Shown here: positions 1 to 7,399 of the stretch, in pieces
Numbering within the stretch: the first letter of the stretch is position 1
Layout of the letters: every line of letters starts with the position of its first letter
Source of the DNA: Schlegelella_A sp031360885
GTDB lineage: Bacteria > Pseudomonadota > Gammaproteobacteria > Burkholderiales > Burkholderiaceae_C
Reading direction: 5' to 3'
Assembly: GCA_031360885.1 (NCBI GenBank)
Contig: JANMCC010000096.1
Span: 1-17,716 of the forward strand
Length of the DNA: 17,716 nt
The notes under the pieces: model-generated
The model's database searches: none
Told to the model about the DNA's origin: nothing
What the model saw: the letters and a program-made list of their open reading frames with translations, nothing else
Position numbers and translations under genes: made by a program

Positions 1-324
1 GAACGGCTTGCGACCCTGACGCATCGGCCGACCTGGCTCGCCGTGCTCGCCGAGCGTGCGGTGTCGCGCGCCCTCGGCGGCAACTGCAGCGTGCCGATCG
101 CCGCGCACGCCACCTGCAGCGACGGCCGGCTGCACGTGCGCGCCGCGGTCGGTGACCCGGAGCGGCTCGACGCGCCGCTGCTGCAGGCCGCGATTGAAGG
201 CGAGGCCGGCGACATCGCCGGAGCCGAAGCCCTCGGCGCGCGGGTGGCAGAGGCACTGCTCGCGCAGGGCGCGGCCGCCTACCTGGCCGCGGCACCGGGC
301 CAGCCGTCTTCGGCCGGATCCTGA
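1..324 (+). CDS. hemC: Porphobilinogen deaminase (hydroxymethylbilane synthase), 3' part
   Basis: The reading frame is open from the first base, so the gene begins outside the window; about 107 C-terminal residues are present. The segment GGNCSVPIAAHA matches the domain 3 loop of HemC that carries the cysteine (codon at 85-87) to which the dipyrromethane cofactor is covalently attached. The following residues (SDGRLHVRAAVGDP) also fit HemC domain 3. The enzyme polymerises four porphobilinogen molecules into hydroxymethylbilane in the cytoplasm, the substrate of the next gene product, HemD. The stop is 11 bases before the hemD start, as expected for an operon. The identification rests on the cysteine loop plus the hemD-hemX-hemY context and is secure. 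Confidence 0.95.
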   Translation, partial: ERLATLTHRPTWLAVLAERAVSRALGGNCSVPIAAHATCSDGRLHVRAAVGDPERLDAPLLQAAIEGEAGDIAGAEALGARVAEALLAQGAAAYLAAAPGQPSSAGS

Positions 325-335
325 GCGAGGCGCGA

Positions 336-1097
336 TTGCCGCGCCTCATCGTCACCCGGCCGGCGGCGCAGGCCGAGCCCGGGGTCCGGGAGCTCGCTGC
401 CCGCGGCGTCGACGCGATCGCATTGCCGCTGATCGAGATCGCGCCGCCCGCCGAGCTCGGGCCGGTGCAGGCGGCCTGGGCCGGCCTGGACGGGCGCGGC
501 CTCGTCGTCTTCGTCAGCGGCAATGCCGTCGACCGCTTCTTCGCGGCGCGTCCCGCGGGAGCGGCCTGGCCGGCGTCGCTGCTTGCCGCCGCCCCGGGGC
601 CGGGCACGTCAGAGGCACTGCGCGCCCGCGGCGTCGCTGCCGCGGCGATCGTCGAGCCCGCGGCCGACGCGGCGCAGCTCGATTCCGAGGCACTCTGGCA
701 GCGCCTGGGTACGCGCGACTGGCGCGGCGCGAGCGTCCTGGTGGTGCGCGGCGACGGCGGCCGCGACTGGCTGGTCGAACGCCTCGTCGAAGCCGGCGCC
801 CGGGTCGAGGCGGTCGCGGCGTACCGCCGGCTCGCGCCCCGGCTCAGCGACGCGGCGCGGCAAAGCGTCGAAGCCGCCTTCGCCGAGCCGGCGCGCCACG
901 TCTGGCTGTTCAGCAGCTCCGAGGCGATCGCCCATCTGGAGGCGCTGCCGGGCGTTTCGATCGGCGCCGGGATGCGCGCGCTGGCGACGCATCCGCGCAT
1001 CGCCGCACGGGCGCGGCAGGCGGGCTTCGCCGTTGTTTCCGAGGTGCAGCCGGGCCTCGACGCGGTGGTCGCCTGCATACAATCGATGCAACCGTGA
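336..1097 (+). CDS. hemD: Uroporphyrinogen-III synthase
   Basis: A protein of 253 residues, the usual HemD length. HemD closes and isomerises hydroxymethylbilane to uroporphyrinogen III, the branch point to heme, siroheme and cobalamin. Visible family features are the N-terminal IVTRPAAQA strand-turn, PLIEIAPP near residue 31, VFVSGNAVDRFF at about 58-69, VVRGDGGRDWL in the middle, and WLFSSSEAI and THPRIAARARQAGF near the C-terminus. These fit the two-lobed HemD fold. The proposed start is a TTG at 336, because IVTRP must lie a few residues from the N-terminus and no ATG or GTG fits; GAGCGAGG at 324-331 is a candidate, closely spaced ribosome site. The stop codon overlaps the hemX start by four bases, suggesting translational coupling. 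Confidence 0.93.
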   Translation: MPRLIVTRPAAQAEPGVRELAARGVDAIALPLIEIAPPAELGPVQAAWAGLDGRGLVVFVSGNAVDRFFAARPAGAAWPASLLAAAPGPGTSEALRARGVAAAAIVEPAADAAQLDSEALWQRLGTRDWRGASVLVVRGDGGRDWLVERLVEAGARVEAVAAYRRLAPRLSDAARQSVEAAFAEPARHVWLFSSSEAIAHLEALPGVSIGAGMRALATHPRIAARARQAGFAVVSEVQPGLDAVVACIQSMQP

Positions 1098-2227
1098 ACG
1101 ACGATTCCTCGCCCGCCGCAGAGCCCCGAACCGTCGTTCCCGTGCCCGCCGCCGAGACTCCGCCGCGCGGCCCGCTGCTCTGGCGCTGGAGCGGCCCGAT
1201 CGTCCTTCTCCTGACGCTGCTCGCCGTGGTCGCGATCGCGCTCGCCTGGCGCGCCGACCAGCGCGTGCGCAGCAGCGAGCGCGAGCTGGTGAAGCGCCAG
1301 CAGGAAAGCGCCGACCGCGTTGCCGAGGCGATGCTGTTCGCCCGCCAGGCGCAGGACGGCATGCGCGACGCCACCGCCAAGGTGGCCCTGCTCGAGGCGC
1401 GCCTCAACGAGGTGGCGCTGCAGCGCGGCCAGCTCGAGGACCTGGTGCGCTCGGTGGCGCGCTCGCGCGACGAGAACCTGGTGAGCGACATCGAGTCGGC
1501 GATGCGCGCCGCGATCCAGCAGTCGGCGCTGACCGGCAGCGCCGAGCCGCTGGTGGCGACGCTGAAGCAGAGCGACGAGCGGCTGGCGCGCGCCAACCAG
1601 CCGCGGCTCGAGCCGGTGCGCCGCGCGATCGCGCGCGACCTCGACCGGGTCAAGGCGTCGAGCGTCGCCGACGTCGCCACGCTCTCGATCAAGGTCGACG
1701 AGGTGGTGCGCATGATCGACGAGCTGCCCTTGCTCTCGGCCTCCGAGCCGCGCCGCGACTTCACCGCCGAGGACCGTCCGGTCGCCGAAGAGACGGCGCC
1801 GGCGCCGGCGGCCTCGGCCTCGGCGGCCGAGGGCATCGTCGACCGGGTGTCGCACGTGTTCGGCCGGGCCAGCCGCTTCGTCGCCGACAACATCTGGTCG
1901 GAGATCCGCTCGCTGGTGCGGATCACGCCGATCGCCCATCCCGAGGCGATGCTGGTCGCGCCCGACCAGGTCTTCTTCCTGCGCGAGAACCTGAAGCTGC
2001 GCCTGCTCAACGCCCGCCTGGCGCTGATGGCGCGCCAGTTCGACGCCGCCCAGGCCGACCTGAGGTGGGCGCAGGGCGCGATCGAGCGCTACTTCAATCG
2101 CGGCGCCAAGCGCACGCAGATCGCCGCCGACCTGCTGCGCCAGGTGGCGCAGCAGTCGCGCGGCGCCGGCGTGGCGCGGCCCGACGACACGCTCGCGGCC
2201 CTCGCCACCGCAGGCGCCCCCCGATAG
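1094..2227 (+). CDS. hemX: HemX-like membrane-anchored protein of the heme operon
   Basis: About 377 residues from a GTG at 1094 whose last bases form the hemD stop (GTGA overlap, 1094-1097). The protein has a proline/alanine-rich N-terminal tail of about 30 residues, one hydrophobic helix at about 34-52 (PIVLLLTLLAVVAIALAW), then a long charged, probably coiled-coil stretch (about 55-135). An alanine-rich linker (APAPAASASAAEG) leads to a C-terminal helical domain with WSEIRSLVRI and FFLRENLKLRLLNARLALMA, typical of the HemX family. HemX is often mislabelled uroporphyrin-III C-methyltransferase, but no SAM-binding motif is visible here. Its biochemical role is not settled; position between hemD and hemY suggests a scaffold at the inner membrane. 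No other ATG in this frame fits the start. Confidence 0.88.
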   Translation: MNDDSSPAAEPRTVVPVPAAETPPRGPLLWRWSGPIVLLLTLLAVVAIALAWRADQRVRSSERELVKRQQESADRVAEAMLFARQAQDGMRDATAKVALLEARLNEVALQRGQLEDLVRSVARSRDENLVSDIESAMRAAIQQSALTGSAEPLVATLKQSDERLARANQPRLEPVRRAIARDLDRVKASSVADVATLSIKVDEVVRMIDELPLLSASEPRRDFTAEDRPVAEETAPAPAASASAAEGIVDRVSHVFGRASRFVADNIWSEIRSLVRITPIAHPEAMLVAPDQVFFLRENLKLRLLNARLALMARQFDAAQADLRWAQGAIERYFNRGAKRTQIAADLLRQVAQQSRGAGVARPDDTLAALATAGAPR

Positions 2228-2242
2228 CGCGGCGCGGCGTCG

Positions 2243-3490
2243 ATGCGCCTCACGATCTGGTTCGTCCTGCTGTTCGCCGTGGCGGTGGTCGCCGCGGCGA
2301 CCTTCGGCACCAACGACGGCCTGGCCTCGTTCTACTGGGGCGGCTGGCGGCTCGACGTCTCGCTCAACCTGTTCCTGCTGGTGCTGATCGGCACCTGCTT
2401 TCTGATCGTCACCGTGATCCAGGCGCTGAACGCGCTGGTCGGCCTGCCGCGGCGGGCGCGCGAATGGCGCGTCGCCCGCCGCGACCGCAACGGCCAGGCG
2501 GCCCTGCGCGACGCCCTCGCCCAGTACTTCGGCGGCCGCTACACGCGCGCCCAGAAGTCGGCGCAGCGCGCGCTCGCGATCCAGATCGAGACGCCCGAGC
2601 TCGCGCAGGACAACGAGTTCACCGTGCTCGGCCACCTGCTGGCGGCGGGCAGCGCGCACCGGCTGCAGAACCGGCAGCTGCGTGACCAGGAGCTGCGCCA
2701 CGCGCTGGCGATCGCCGGGCAAAGCCCGTCGGCGCGCTCGGCCGAGGAGGGCGCGCGCCTGCTCGCCGCCGAATGGGCGATCGACGATCGCGATGCGGCG
2801 CGAGCCCTGCAGCTTCTCGGCGACCTGCCGCTCGGCGTCGCGCGCCGCACCCACGCCCTGCGCCTGAAGCTGCAGGCCGCGCGCCTCGGCCGCCAGGCGC
2901 AGGAGGCGCTGAAGACGGCGCGCCTGCTGGTCAAGCACCAGGGCTTTTCGGAGGTCGCCGCGACCGGCCTGCTGCGTTCGCTGGCGTTCGAGGCGCTCGA
3001 CACCGTGCACGACCTCGACCAGCTCCGGCGCCTCTGGAACGGCCTCGATGCCGCCGACCGGCGCGATCCGTTCGTGGCCGCGCGCGCCGCCACCCGGGCG
3101 ATGTCGTTCGGCGCGGCCGACGACGCGCGGGCGTGGCTGCGGCCCTTCTTCGACCGCATGACCGAGCTCGGCGGCGAAGAGCGCGCCATCGTCTCCGAGG
3201 CGCTGGCCCTCTCGGTGCCGGGCATCGGCGCCGAATGGCTGCCGCGCCTCGAGTCGGCGTGCGCCGCTTTGCCGCGCGACGGCGGCGTGGCGCTCGCCGC
3301 CGGTTGCGCGCTCGCCGAGCGCGGCCTCTGGGGCAAGGCGCGCGCCCTGCTCGAGCAGGCCGGCGACGACGCGACGCTCGCGGTTGCGCCGCGACGCAAG
3401 GCCTGGATCGCACTCGCCGAGCTCGCGGCACGCGAGGGCGACGCGGCCCGCGCCGCCCGGGCGTACGAGGCCGCCGCCCGACTGGGCTGA
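2243..3490 (+). CDS. hemY: HemY-like inner-membrane TPR protein
   Basis: A protein of 415 residues, close to the roughly 400 usual for proteobacterial HemY. It starts with two hydrophobic segments (about residues 3-20 and 40-62) joined by the characteristic SFYWGGWRLDVSLN loop. The remainder is alanine- and leucine-rich helical sequence of tetratricopeptide-repeat type, for example RDALAQYFGGRYTRAQKSA, ALKTARLLVKHQGFSE and KAWIALAELAAREGDAARAA. It is the enterobacterial-type HemY of unknown exact role, not the protoporphyrinogen oxidase that shares the symbol in Gram-positive bacteria. It follows hemX after 15 bases with no strong ribosome site, and ends the operon 31 bases before the tRNA gene. 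Confidence 0.88.
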   Translation: MRLTIWFVLLFAVAVVAAATFGTNDGLASFYWGGWRLDVSLNLFLLVLIGTCFLIVTVIQALNALVGLPRRAREWRVARRDRNGQAALRDALAQYFGGRYTRAQKSAQRALAIQIETPELAQDNEFTVLGHLLAAGSAHRLQNRQLRDQELRHALAIAGQSPSARSAEEGARLLAAEWAIDDRDAARALQLLGDLPLGVARRTHALRLKLQAARLGRQAQEALKTARLLVKHQGFSEVAATGLLRSLAFEALDTVHDLDQLRRLWNGLDAADRRDPFVAARAATRAMSFGAADDARAWLRPFFDRMTELGGEERAIVSEALALSVPGIGAEWLPRLESACAALPRDGGVALAAGCALAERGLWGKARALLEQAGDDATLAVAPRRKAWIALAELAAREGDAARAARAYEAAARLG

Positions 3491-3501
3491 CGACATCGCG
3501 C

Positions 3502-3510
3502 TGATACAAT
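3502..3510 (+). promoter_or_regulatory. Extended -10 promoter for tRNA-Arg
   Basis: TGATACAAT carries a TACAAT -10 hexamer (one mismatch to TATAAT) preceded by the TG of an extended -10 element. It lies 11 bases before the mature tRNA 5' end, so a transcript starting near 3517 would have a leader of about five bases. No good -35 hexamer is seen at the usual distance, which an extended -10 can compensate for. The element is AT-rich against a very GC-rich background. Confidence 0.6.
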
Positions 3511-3521
3511 GCCGGCTCCGT

Positions 3522-3598
3522 GCGGCTGTAGCTCAGCTGGATAGAGTACTTGGCTACGAACCAAGGGGTCGTGGGTTCGATTCCTGCCAGCCGCACCA
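3522..3598 (+). tRNA. tRNA-Arg (anticodon ACG)
   Basis: A complete 77-base cloverleaf with encoded CCA. The acceptor stem GCGGCTG (3522-3528) pairs with CAGCCGC (3588-3594), followed by discriminator A and CCA. The D stem is GCTC/GAGT with a 9-base loop, and the anticodon stem is CTTGG/CCAAG around CTACGAA, putting anticodon ACG at 3556-3558. The T stem is GTGGG/CCTGC around TTCGATT and contains two adjacent G-U wobble pairs. ACG decodes CGU and, once A34 is converted to inosine by TadA, CGC and CGA; CGC is a dominant arginine codon in this window. It sits between hemY and a terminator. Confidence 0.97.
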
Positions 3599-3615
3599 CT
3601 TTTCACTACGAATCG

Positions 3616-3645
3616 ACGGCCGATCCTCTCGGATCCGGCCGTTTT
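3616..3645 (+). terminator. Rho-independent terminator after tRNA-Arg
   Basis: ACGGCC-GATCC (3616-3626) pairs with GGATC-GGCCGT (3631-3642) around a TCTC loop, giving an 11-bp stem with one bulged C at 3636. A run of four Ts (3642-3645) follows. It begins 17 bases after the tRNA CCA end and can stop both the tRNA transcript and read-through from hemCDXY. Confidence 0.75.
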
Positions 3646-3665
3646 CGCTTGCCGAGGATCGACTC

Positions 3666-3791
3666 ATGAGCGCTGACAAGGACCGCGGCATCCGCCGGCA
3701 GAAGCAGAAGCGCGCGAAGGCGCTGAAGAAGGCCGAGCGCCAGCCGAAGAAGCCGGTGGGCAGCGAGCCCGCGCAGCGCTCCGCGAGCTAG
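3666..3791 (+). CDS. Small lysine/arginine-rich hypothetical protein (41 aa)
   Basis: I do not recognise a family. The 41 residues begin MSADKDRGIRRQKQKRAKALKKAE and are extremely basic, with a single acidic start and a hydrophilic tail; there is no signal peptide or membrane segment. Such composition suggests binding to nucleic acid or the ribosome, but that is inference only. Coding support: every codon except one (GCT) ends in G or C, matching the neighbouring genes, and GAGG at 3654-3657 sits eight bases before the ATG. It begins 20 bases after the tRNA terminator, so it needs its own promoter or read-through. Its TAG overlaps the stop codon of the oppositely oriented uvrA-like gene in a shared CTAG. 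Confidence 0.6.
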   Translation: MSADKDRGIRRQKQKRAKALKKAERQPKKPVGSEPAQRSAS

Positions 3792-6388
3792 GGTCTAGGC
3801 CGCGCCGGCCGCCGCGCCCGCGGCTCTGCGTCGGCCGGCGGTCCCTCGGCAACGATCCGCCCGCCAGCGCTCGCCGCGCCCGGGCCGACCTCGATGATCC
3901 AGTCGCACGCCGCGATCACGCGGCGCTCGTGCTCGATCACGATCACCGTGTTGCCGGCATCGACCAGCCCTTGCAACTGCGTCATGAGCTTGTCGACGTC
4001 GGCCGGATGCAGGCCCGTGGTCGGCTCGTCGAGCACGTAGAGCGAGCGGCCACGCTGGGGCCGCTGCAGCTCGGTCGCGAGCTTGATCCGCTGCGCCTCG
4101 CCGCCCGACAGCTCGGTCGCGGGCTGGCCGAGGCGCAGGTAGCCGAGGCCGATCGCCTGCAGCAGGGCCAGCGGCTTCAGCACGACCGCCTCGCCGGCAA
4201 ACAGGGCGCAGGCGTCGTCGACCGTCAGCTGCAGGACCTCGGCGATGCTCCTGCCCTGCCAGCGCACCTCGAGCGTCTTCTCGTTGTAGCGCGCGCCATG
4301 GCAGGTGGGGCAGGGCGCGTAGACGCTGGGCATGAAGTGCAGTTCCACGCTGACGAAGCCCTCGCCCTCGCAGGTCGTGCAGCGTCCCTTGGCGACGTTG
4401 AACGAGAAGCGGCCGGGGTCGTAGCGGCGCGAGCGCGCCATCGGCGTCGCCGCGAACAGCTTTCTCACGCCGTCGAACAGGCCGGTGTAGGTGGCGAGGT
4501 TGGAGCGCGGCGTGCGGCCGATCGGCTTCTGGTCGACGCGCACCAGCCGGGCGATGCGCTCCATGCCGGCGGCGATGCGGCCGTGCGTCTCTTCGGCGAC
4601 GGTCGGCGCGCCCGAGTCGACCTCGTCGTCGGCCTCGGCCGGCTCGTGGCCGAGATGCGCGCAGACCAGCTCCACCAGCGCCTGGCTCACGAGGCTCGAC
4701 TTGCCGGAGCCCGAGACGCCGGTCACTGCCGTCAGCACGCCGAGGGGAAAGCGCGCCTCGAGCTCGCGCAGGTTGTTGCGGGTGATGCCCTCGAGCGCGA
4801 GCCAGCCCTGCGGCGGTCGCGGCGGTCGGCGCGGTGGCTCGCGCGCATCGAACAGGTAGCGGGCGGTGTGCGATTCGGCAACGGCCGCAAGGCCCGCCGG
4901 AGGCCCGCTGTAGAGCACCCGGCCGCCGAGCTCGCCGGCGTCGGGACCGACGTCGACCAGCCAGTCCGCGCGCCGCATCATCTCCAGGTCGTGCTCGACC
5001 ACGAACAGCGAGTTGCCGGCCCGCTTCAGCTCATCGAGCGCGCGCATCAGGGCCTCGCTGTCGGCCGGATGCAGGCCTGCCGTCGGCTCGTCGAGCACAT
5101 AGACGACGCCGAACAGGTTGGAACGGATCTGCGTCGCCAGCCGCAGCCGCTGCAGCTCGCCGGGCGAGAGCGTCGGCGTGCTGCGATCGAGCGAGAGGTA
5201 GCCGAGTCCGAGCGACAGCAGCGTCGCGATCCGCGCCTCGAGGTCGGCGGCGATGCGTTGCGCCGCCACCCGCTTTTCTTCCGAAAGGTTCGGCGTGCGC
5301 CGCACGTCGGACGAGCCCGAGTGCGCGGAGCCGCCCGCTGCCACCCGGCGTGCGGTGCTCGCCTGCCCGTCGGCGCGACTCCAGGCCGACCGGGCGTCGC
5401 GCGCCGAGGGCGGCCGCTCGAACGCGCCGCTCGCCGCCGGCGCGAGCAGCTCGGCCACCTCGCTCAGCGGCATGCGCCCCAGCTCGCCGATGTCGACGCC
5501 GGCGAAGGTGACCGAGAGCGCTTCCTTCTTCAGGCGCTTGCCGGTGCAGACGGGGCAGATCGTTCCGACCAGGAAGCGCGCGGCGCGCCGCTTCATGAGG
5601 GGGCTTTGCGTCGTCGCGTAGGTCTGCAGCACGTACTTGCGTGCGCCGGTGAAGGTGCCCATGTAGCTCGGCTCCATCCGGCTGCGCAACGCGGCGCGCG
5701 TTTCCTTCGGCGTGAAGCCCGCGTACACGGGCACCGTCGGCTGCTCGTCGGTGTAGAGGATCCAGTCGCGCGTCTTTTTCGGCAGGTCGCGCCAGGGCGT
5801 GTCGACGTCGTGGCCGAGCGTGACCAGGATGTCGCGCAGGTTCTGCCCGTGCCAGGCGGGAGGCCAGGCGGCGACCGCCCGCTCGCGGATCGTCAGCGAG
5901 TCGTCCGGCACCATCGCCTGCTCGGTCACCTCGAACACCCGGCCGAGGCCGTGGCAGTTCGGGCACGCGCCCTGCGGCGTGTTCGGCGAGAAGTCCTCGG
6001 CGTAGAGCATCGGCTGGCGCGACGGATACGTGCCGGCGCGCGAGTACAGCAGCCGCACCAGCGCCGAGAGCGTGCTGACGCTGCCGACCGACGAGCGCGC
6101 CCCGGGCGTGCCGCGCTGCTGCTGCAGCGCGACGGCGGGCGGCAGGCCTTCGATCGAGTCGACGTCGGGCACGCCGACCTGGTCGATCAGCCGTCGCGCA
6201 TAGGGCGACACCGAATCGAAGTAGCGGCGCTGCGCCTCGGCGTAGAGGGTGCCGAAGGCGAGCGACGACTTGCCGGAGCCGGATATGCCCGTGAACACGA
6301 CGAGCGCGTCGCGGGGGATGTCGACGTCGACCGACTTCAGGTTGTGCTCGCGTGCGCCGCGAACCCTGACAAATCGATCGACACCCAT
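3788..6388 (-). CDS. uvrA2: UvrA-like excinuclease ATPase, class II (UvrA2 type)
   Basis: About 866 residues from ATG at 6388, against about 940 in housekeeping UvrA. It has the tandem ABC ATPase layout: GAREHNLK and Walker A GISGSGKSS (34-42), cysteine pairs C142/C145 and C278/C281, first signature LSPGE (407-411) and Walker B VYVLDEPTAGLH (about 428). The second half has Walker A GVSGSGKSS (557-565), a zinc finger CxxC-19-CxxC (C670, C673, C693, C696), signature LSGGE (760) and LYVLDEPTTGLH. The stretch after PDVDSIEGLPPA goes straight on to PRSPM-like sequence, so the UvrB-binding insert is absent. A low-complexity linker (about 315-368) precedes the first signature. Class II UvrAs are implicated in DNA damage tolerance and antibiotic resistance rather than UvrB-dependent excision. 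An in-frame ATG at 6430 would add 14 residues; neither start has a clear ribosome site. Confidence 0.92.
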   Translation of the reverse strand: MGVDRFVRVRGAREHNLKSVDVDIPRDALVVFTGISGSGKSSLAFGTLYAEAQRRYFDSVSPYARRLIDQVGVPDVDSIEGLPPAVALQQQRGTPGARSSVGSVSTLSALVRLLYSRAGTYPSRQPMLYAEDFSPNTPQGACPNCHGLGRVFEVTEQAMVPDDSLTIRERAVAAWPPAWHGQNLRDILVTLGHDVDTPWRDLPKKTRDWILYTDEQPTVPVYAGFTPKETRAALRSRMEPSYMGTFTGARKYVLQTYATTQSPLMKRRAARFLVGTICPVCTGKRLKKEALSVTFAGVDIGELGRMPLSEVAELLAPAASGAFERPPSARDARSAWSRADGQASTARRVAAGGSAHSGSSDVRRTPNLSEEKRVAAQRIAADLEARIATLLSLGLGYLSLDRSTPTLSPGELQRLRLATQIRSNLFGVVYVLDEPTAGLHPADSEALMRALDELKRAGNSLFVVEHDLEMMRRADWLVDVGPDAGELGGRVLYSGPPAGLAAVAESHTARYLFDAREPPRRPPRPPQGWLALEGITRNNLRELEARFPLGVLTAVTGVSGSGKSSLVSQALVELVCAHLGHEPAEADDEVDSGAPTVAEETHGRIAAGMERIARLVRVDQKPIGRTPRSNLATYTGLFDGVRKLFAATPMARSRRYDPGRFSFNVAKGRCTTCEGEGFVSVELHFMPSVYAPCPTCHGARYNEKTLEVRWQGRSIAEVLQLTVDDACALFAGEAVVLKPLALLQAIGLGYLRLGQPATELSGGEAQRIKLATELQRPQRGRSLYVLDEPTTGLHPADVDKLMTQLQGLVDAGNTVIVIEHERRVIAACDWIIEVGPGAASAGGRIVAEGPPADAEPRARRPARPRP

Positions 6389-6457
6389 GCCGGGCAAGGG
6401 CAAGGGGTGTGCCTCGTGGCTTCGCCGCATACTCGAAAGCCCGGACGCGGTCCTTCC
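6389..6457. promoter_or_regulatory. Divergent intergenic region between uvrA-like gene and cyclodeaminase-like gene
   Basis: Only 69 bases separate the two start codons (27 if the upstream uvrA start is used), so both promoters must lie here or inside the opposite coding sequence. CATACT at 6428-6433 on the plus strand resembles a -10 hexamer, but I find no convincing -35 and no clear Shine-Dalgarno for either gene. No LexA-type operator (CTGT-N8-ACAG) is visible. Confidence 0.3.
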
Positions 6458-7390
6458 ATGCGAATCTTCGATGCCACGGCCACGCGCGCGGCGCTTCCGT
6501 TCGAAGCGCTGATCCCGGCGCTGCGCGCGCTGTTCGCTGCGGGCTGCGTCGTGCCGCCGCGCCACGTGCACGAGATCGCCGCGGCCGACGGCACGGGGCT
6601 CACCTCGCTGCTCATGCCCGCGTGGACCCCCGGCCGCTACTACGGCCTCAAGGTCGTCAACATCGCTGCCGGCAACGCCGGGCGTGGCCTGCCGGCGCTG
6701 CACGCCAGCTACCTGCTGCACGACGCGACCAGCGGTGCCCCGCTGGCGCTGATCGACGGCGACGAGATCACCATGCGCCGCACCGCGGCCGCGTCGGCGC
6801 TCGCGGCGTCGTTCCTGGCGCGTGCCGACGCGCGCCGCCTGCTCGTCGTCGGCGCGGGCCGGGTGGCGCGCGTGTTGCCAGAAGCGTATCGCGCCGTCCG
6901 GCCGATCGAGCAGGTCACGGTCTGGGCGCGGCGCGCCGCCGAGGCCGAGGCGCTGGCGGGCAAGTGGCGCGCCGCGGGCATTGCCGCCGCGGCAACCGTC
7001 GACCTCGAAGGCGCGGCCGGCGCCGCCGACATCGTGAGCTGCGCCACGCTCGCCACCGCGGCGCTGATGGAAGGCCGGTGGCTGCGCCCCGGCAGCCATC
7101 TCGACCTGATCGGCAGCTTCACGCCGACGATGCGCGAAGCCGACGATGCCTGCTTCGTCGGCGCGGCGCTCTATGTCGACACGGAGGAAGCCCTGCAGAA
7201 GAGCGGCGACCTGCTCGGGCCGATGCAGCGCGGCGTCTTCAGCGCGGCCGCGGTGCGCGGCACGCTCGCCTCGCTCGCGCGCGGCACGTCCGGCGGCCGG
7301 CGCAACGACGACGAGCGCACGGTATTCAAGTCGGTGGGCACGGCGCTCGAGGACCTCGCGGCGGCGATGCTCGTCTACGAGAAAGGCTGA
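6458..7390 (+). CDS. Ornithine cyclodeaminase / delta1-pyrroline-2-carboxylate reductase family protein
   Basis: A protein of 310 residues of the ornithine cyclodeaminase/mu-crystallin family. Visible markers are catalytic-type lysine K65 in YYGLKVVN, MRRTAAASALAA (107-118), the NAD(P)-binding glycine loop VVGAGRVA (131-138), DLIGSFTPTMREAD, and TVFKSVGTALEDLAAA near the C-terminus. The family includes ornithine cyclodeaminase, alanine dehydrogenase and reductases that turn delta1-pyrroline-2-carboxylate or piperideine-2-carboxylate into proline or pipecolate. The glycine loop is GAGRVA rather than the GAGxQA common in the family, which fits the reductase branch in my recollection, but the substrate cannot be fixed from sequence. 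It converges on putA with nine bases between stops, so a proline-related role is plausible. The ATG at 6458 gives the normal N-terminus. Confidence 0.88.
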   Translation: MRIFDATATRAALPFEALIPALRALFAAGCVVPPRHVHEIAAADGTGLTSLLMPAWTPGRYYGLKVVNIAAGNAGRGLPALHASYLLHDATSGAPLALIDGDEITMRRTAAASALAASFLARADARRLLVVGAGRVARVLPEAYRAVRPIEQVTVWARRAAEAEALAGKWRAAGIAAAATVDLEGAAGAADIVSCATLATAALMEGRWLRPGSHLDLIGSFTPTMREADDACFVGAALYVDTEEALQKSGDLLGPMQRGVFSAAAVRGTLASLARGTSGGRRNDDERTVFKSVGTALEDLAAAMLVYEKG

Positions 7391-7399
7391 GGCGAGGGC

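Noticed and set aside
1094..2227. hemX as uroporphyrinogen-III C-methyltransferase
   Set aside because: No SAM-binding glycine-rich loop or methyltransferase motifs; the protein is a single-helix membrane anchor with coiled coil.
3522..3660. tRNA-Arg as an integration site for a mobile element
   Set aside because: No repeat of the tRNA 3' end, integrase or phage-like gene is seen downstream in the window.
6389..7099. N-terminal extension of the uvrA-like gene up to 7099
   Set aside because: The extra residues lie antisense to the cyclodeaminase gene and show no similarity to UvrA N-termini, which begin just before GAREHNLK.
3929..7390. Very long plus-strand open frame antisense to the uvrA-like gene and running into the cyclodeaminase gene
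   Set aside because: Only its last part (from 6458) has family motifs. The rest is low-complexity Arg/Ala/His/Leu sequence produced by high GC on the strand opposite a clear UvrA gene.
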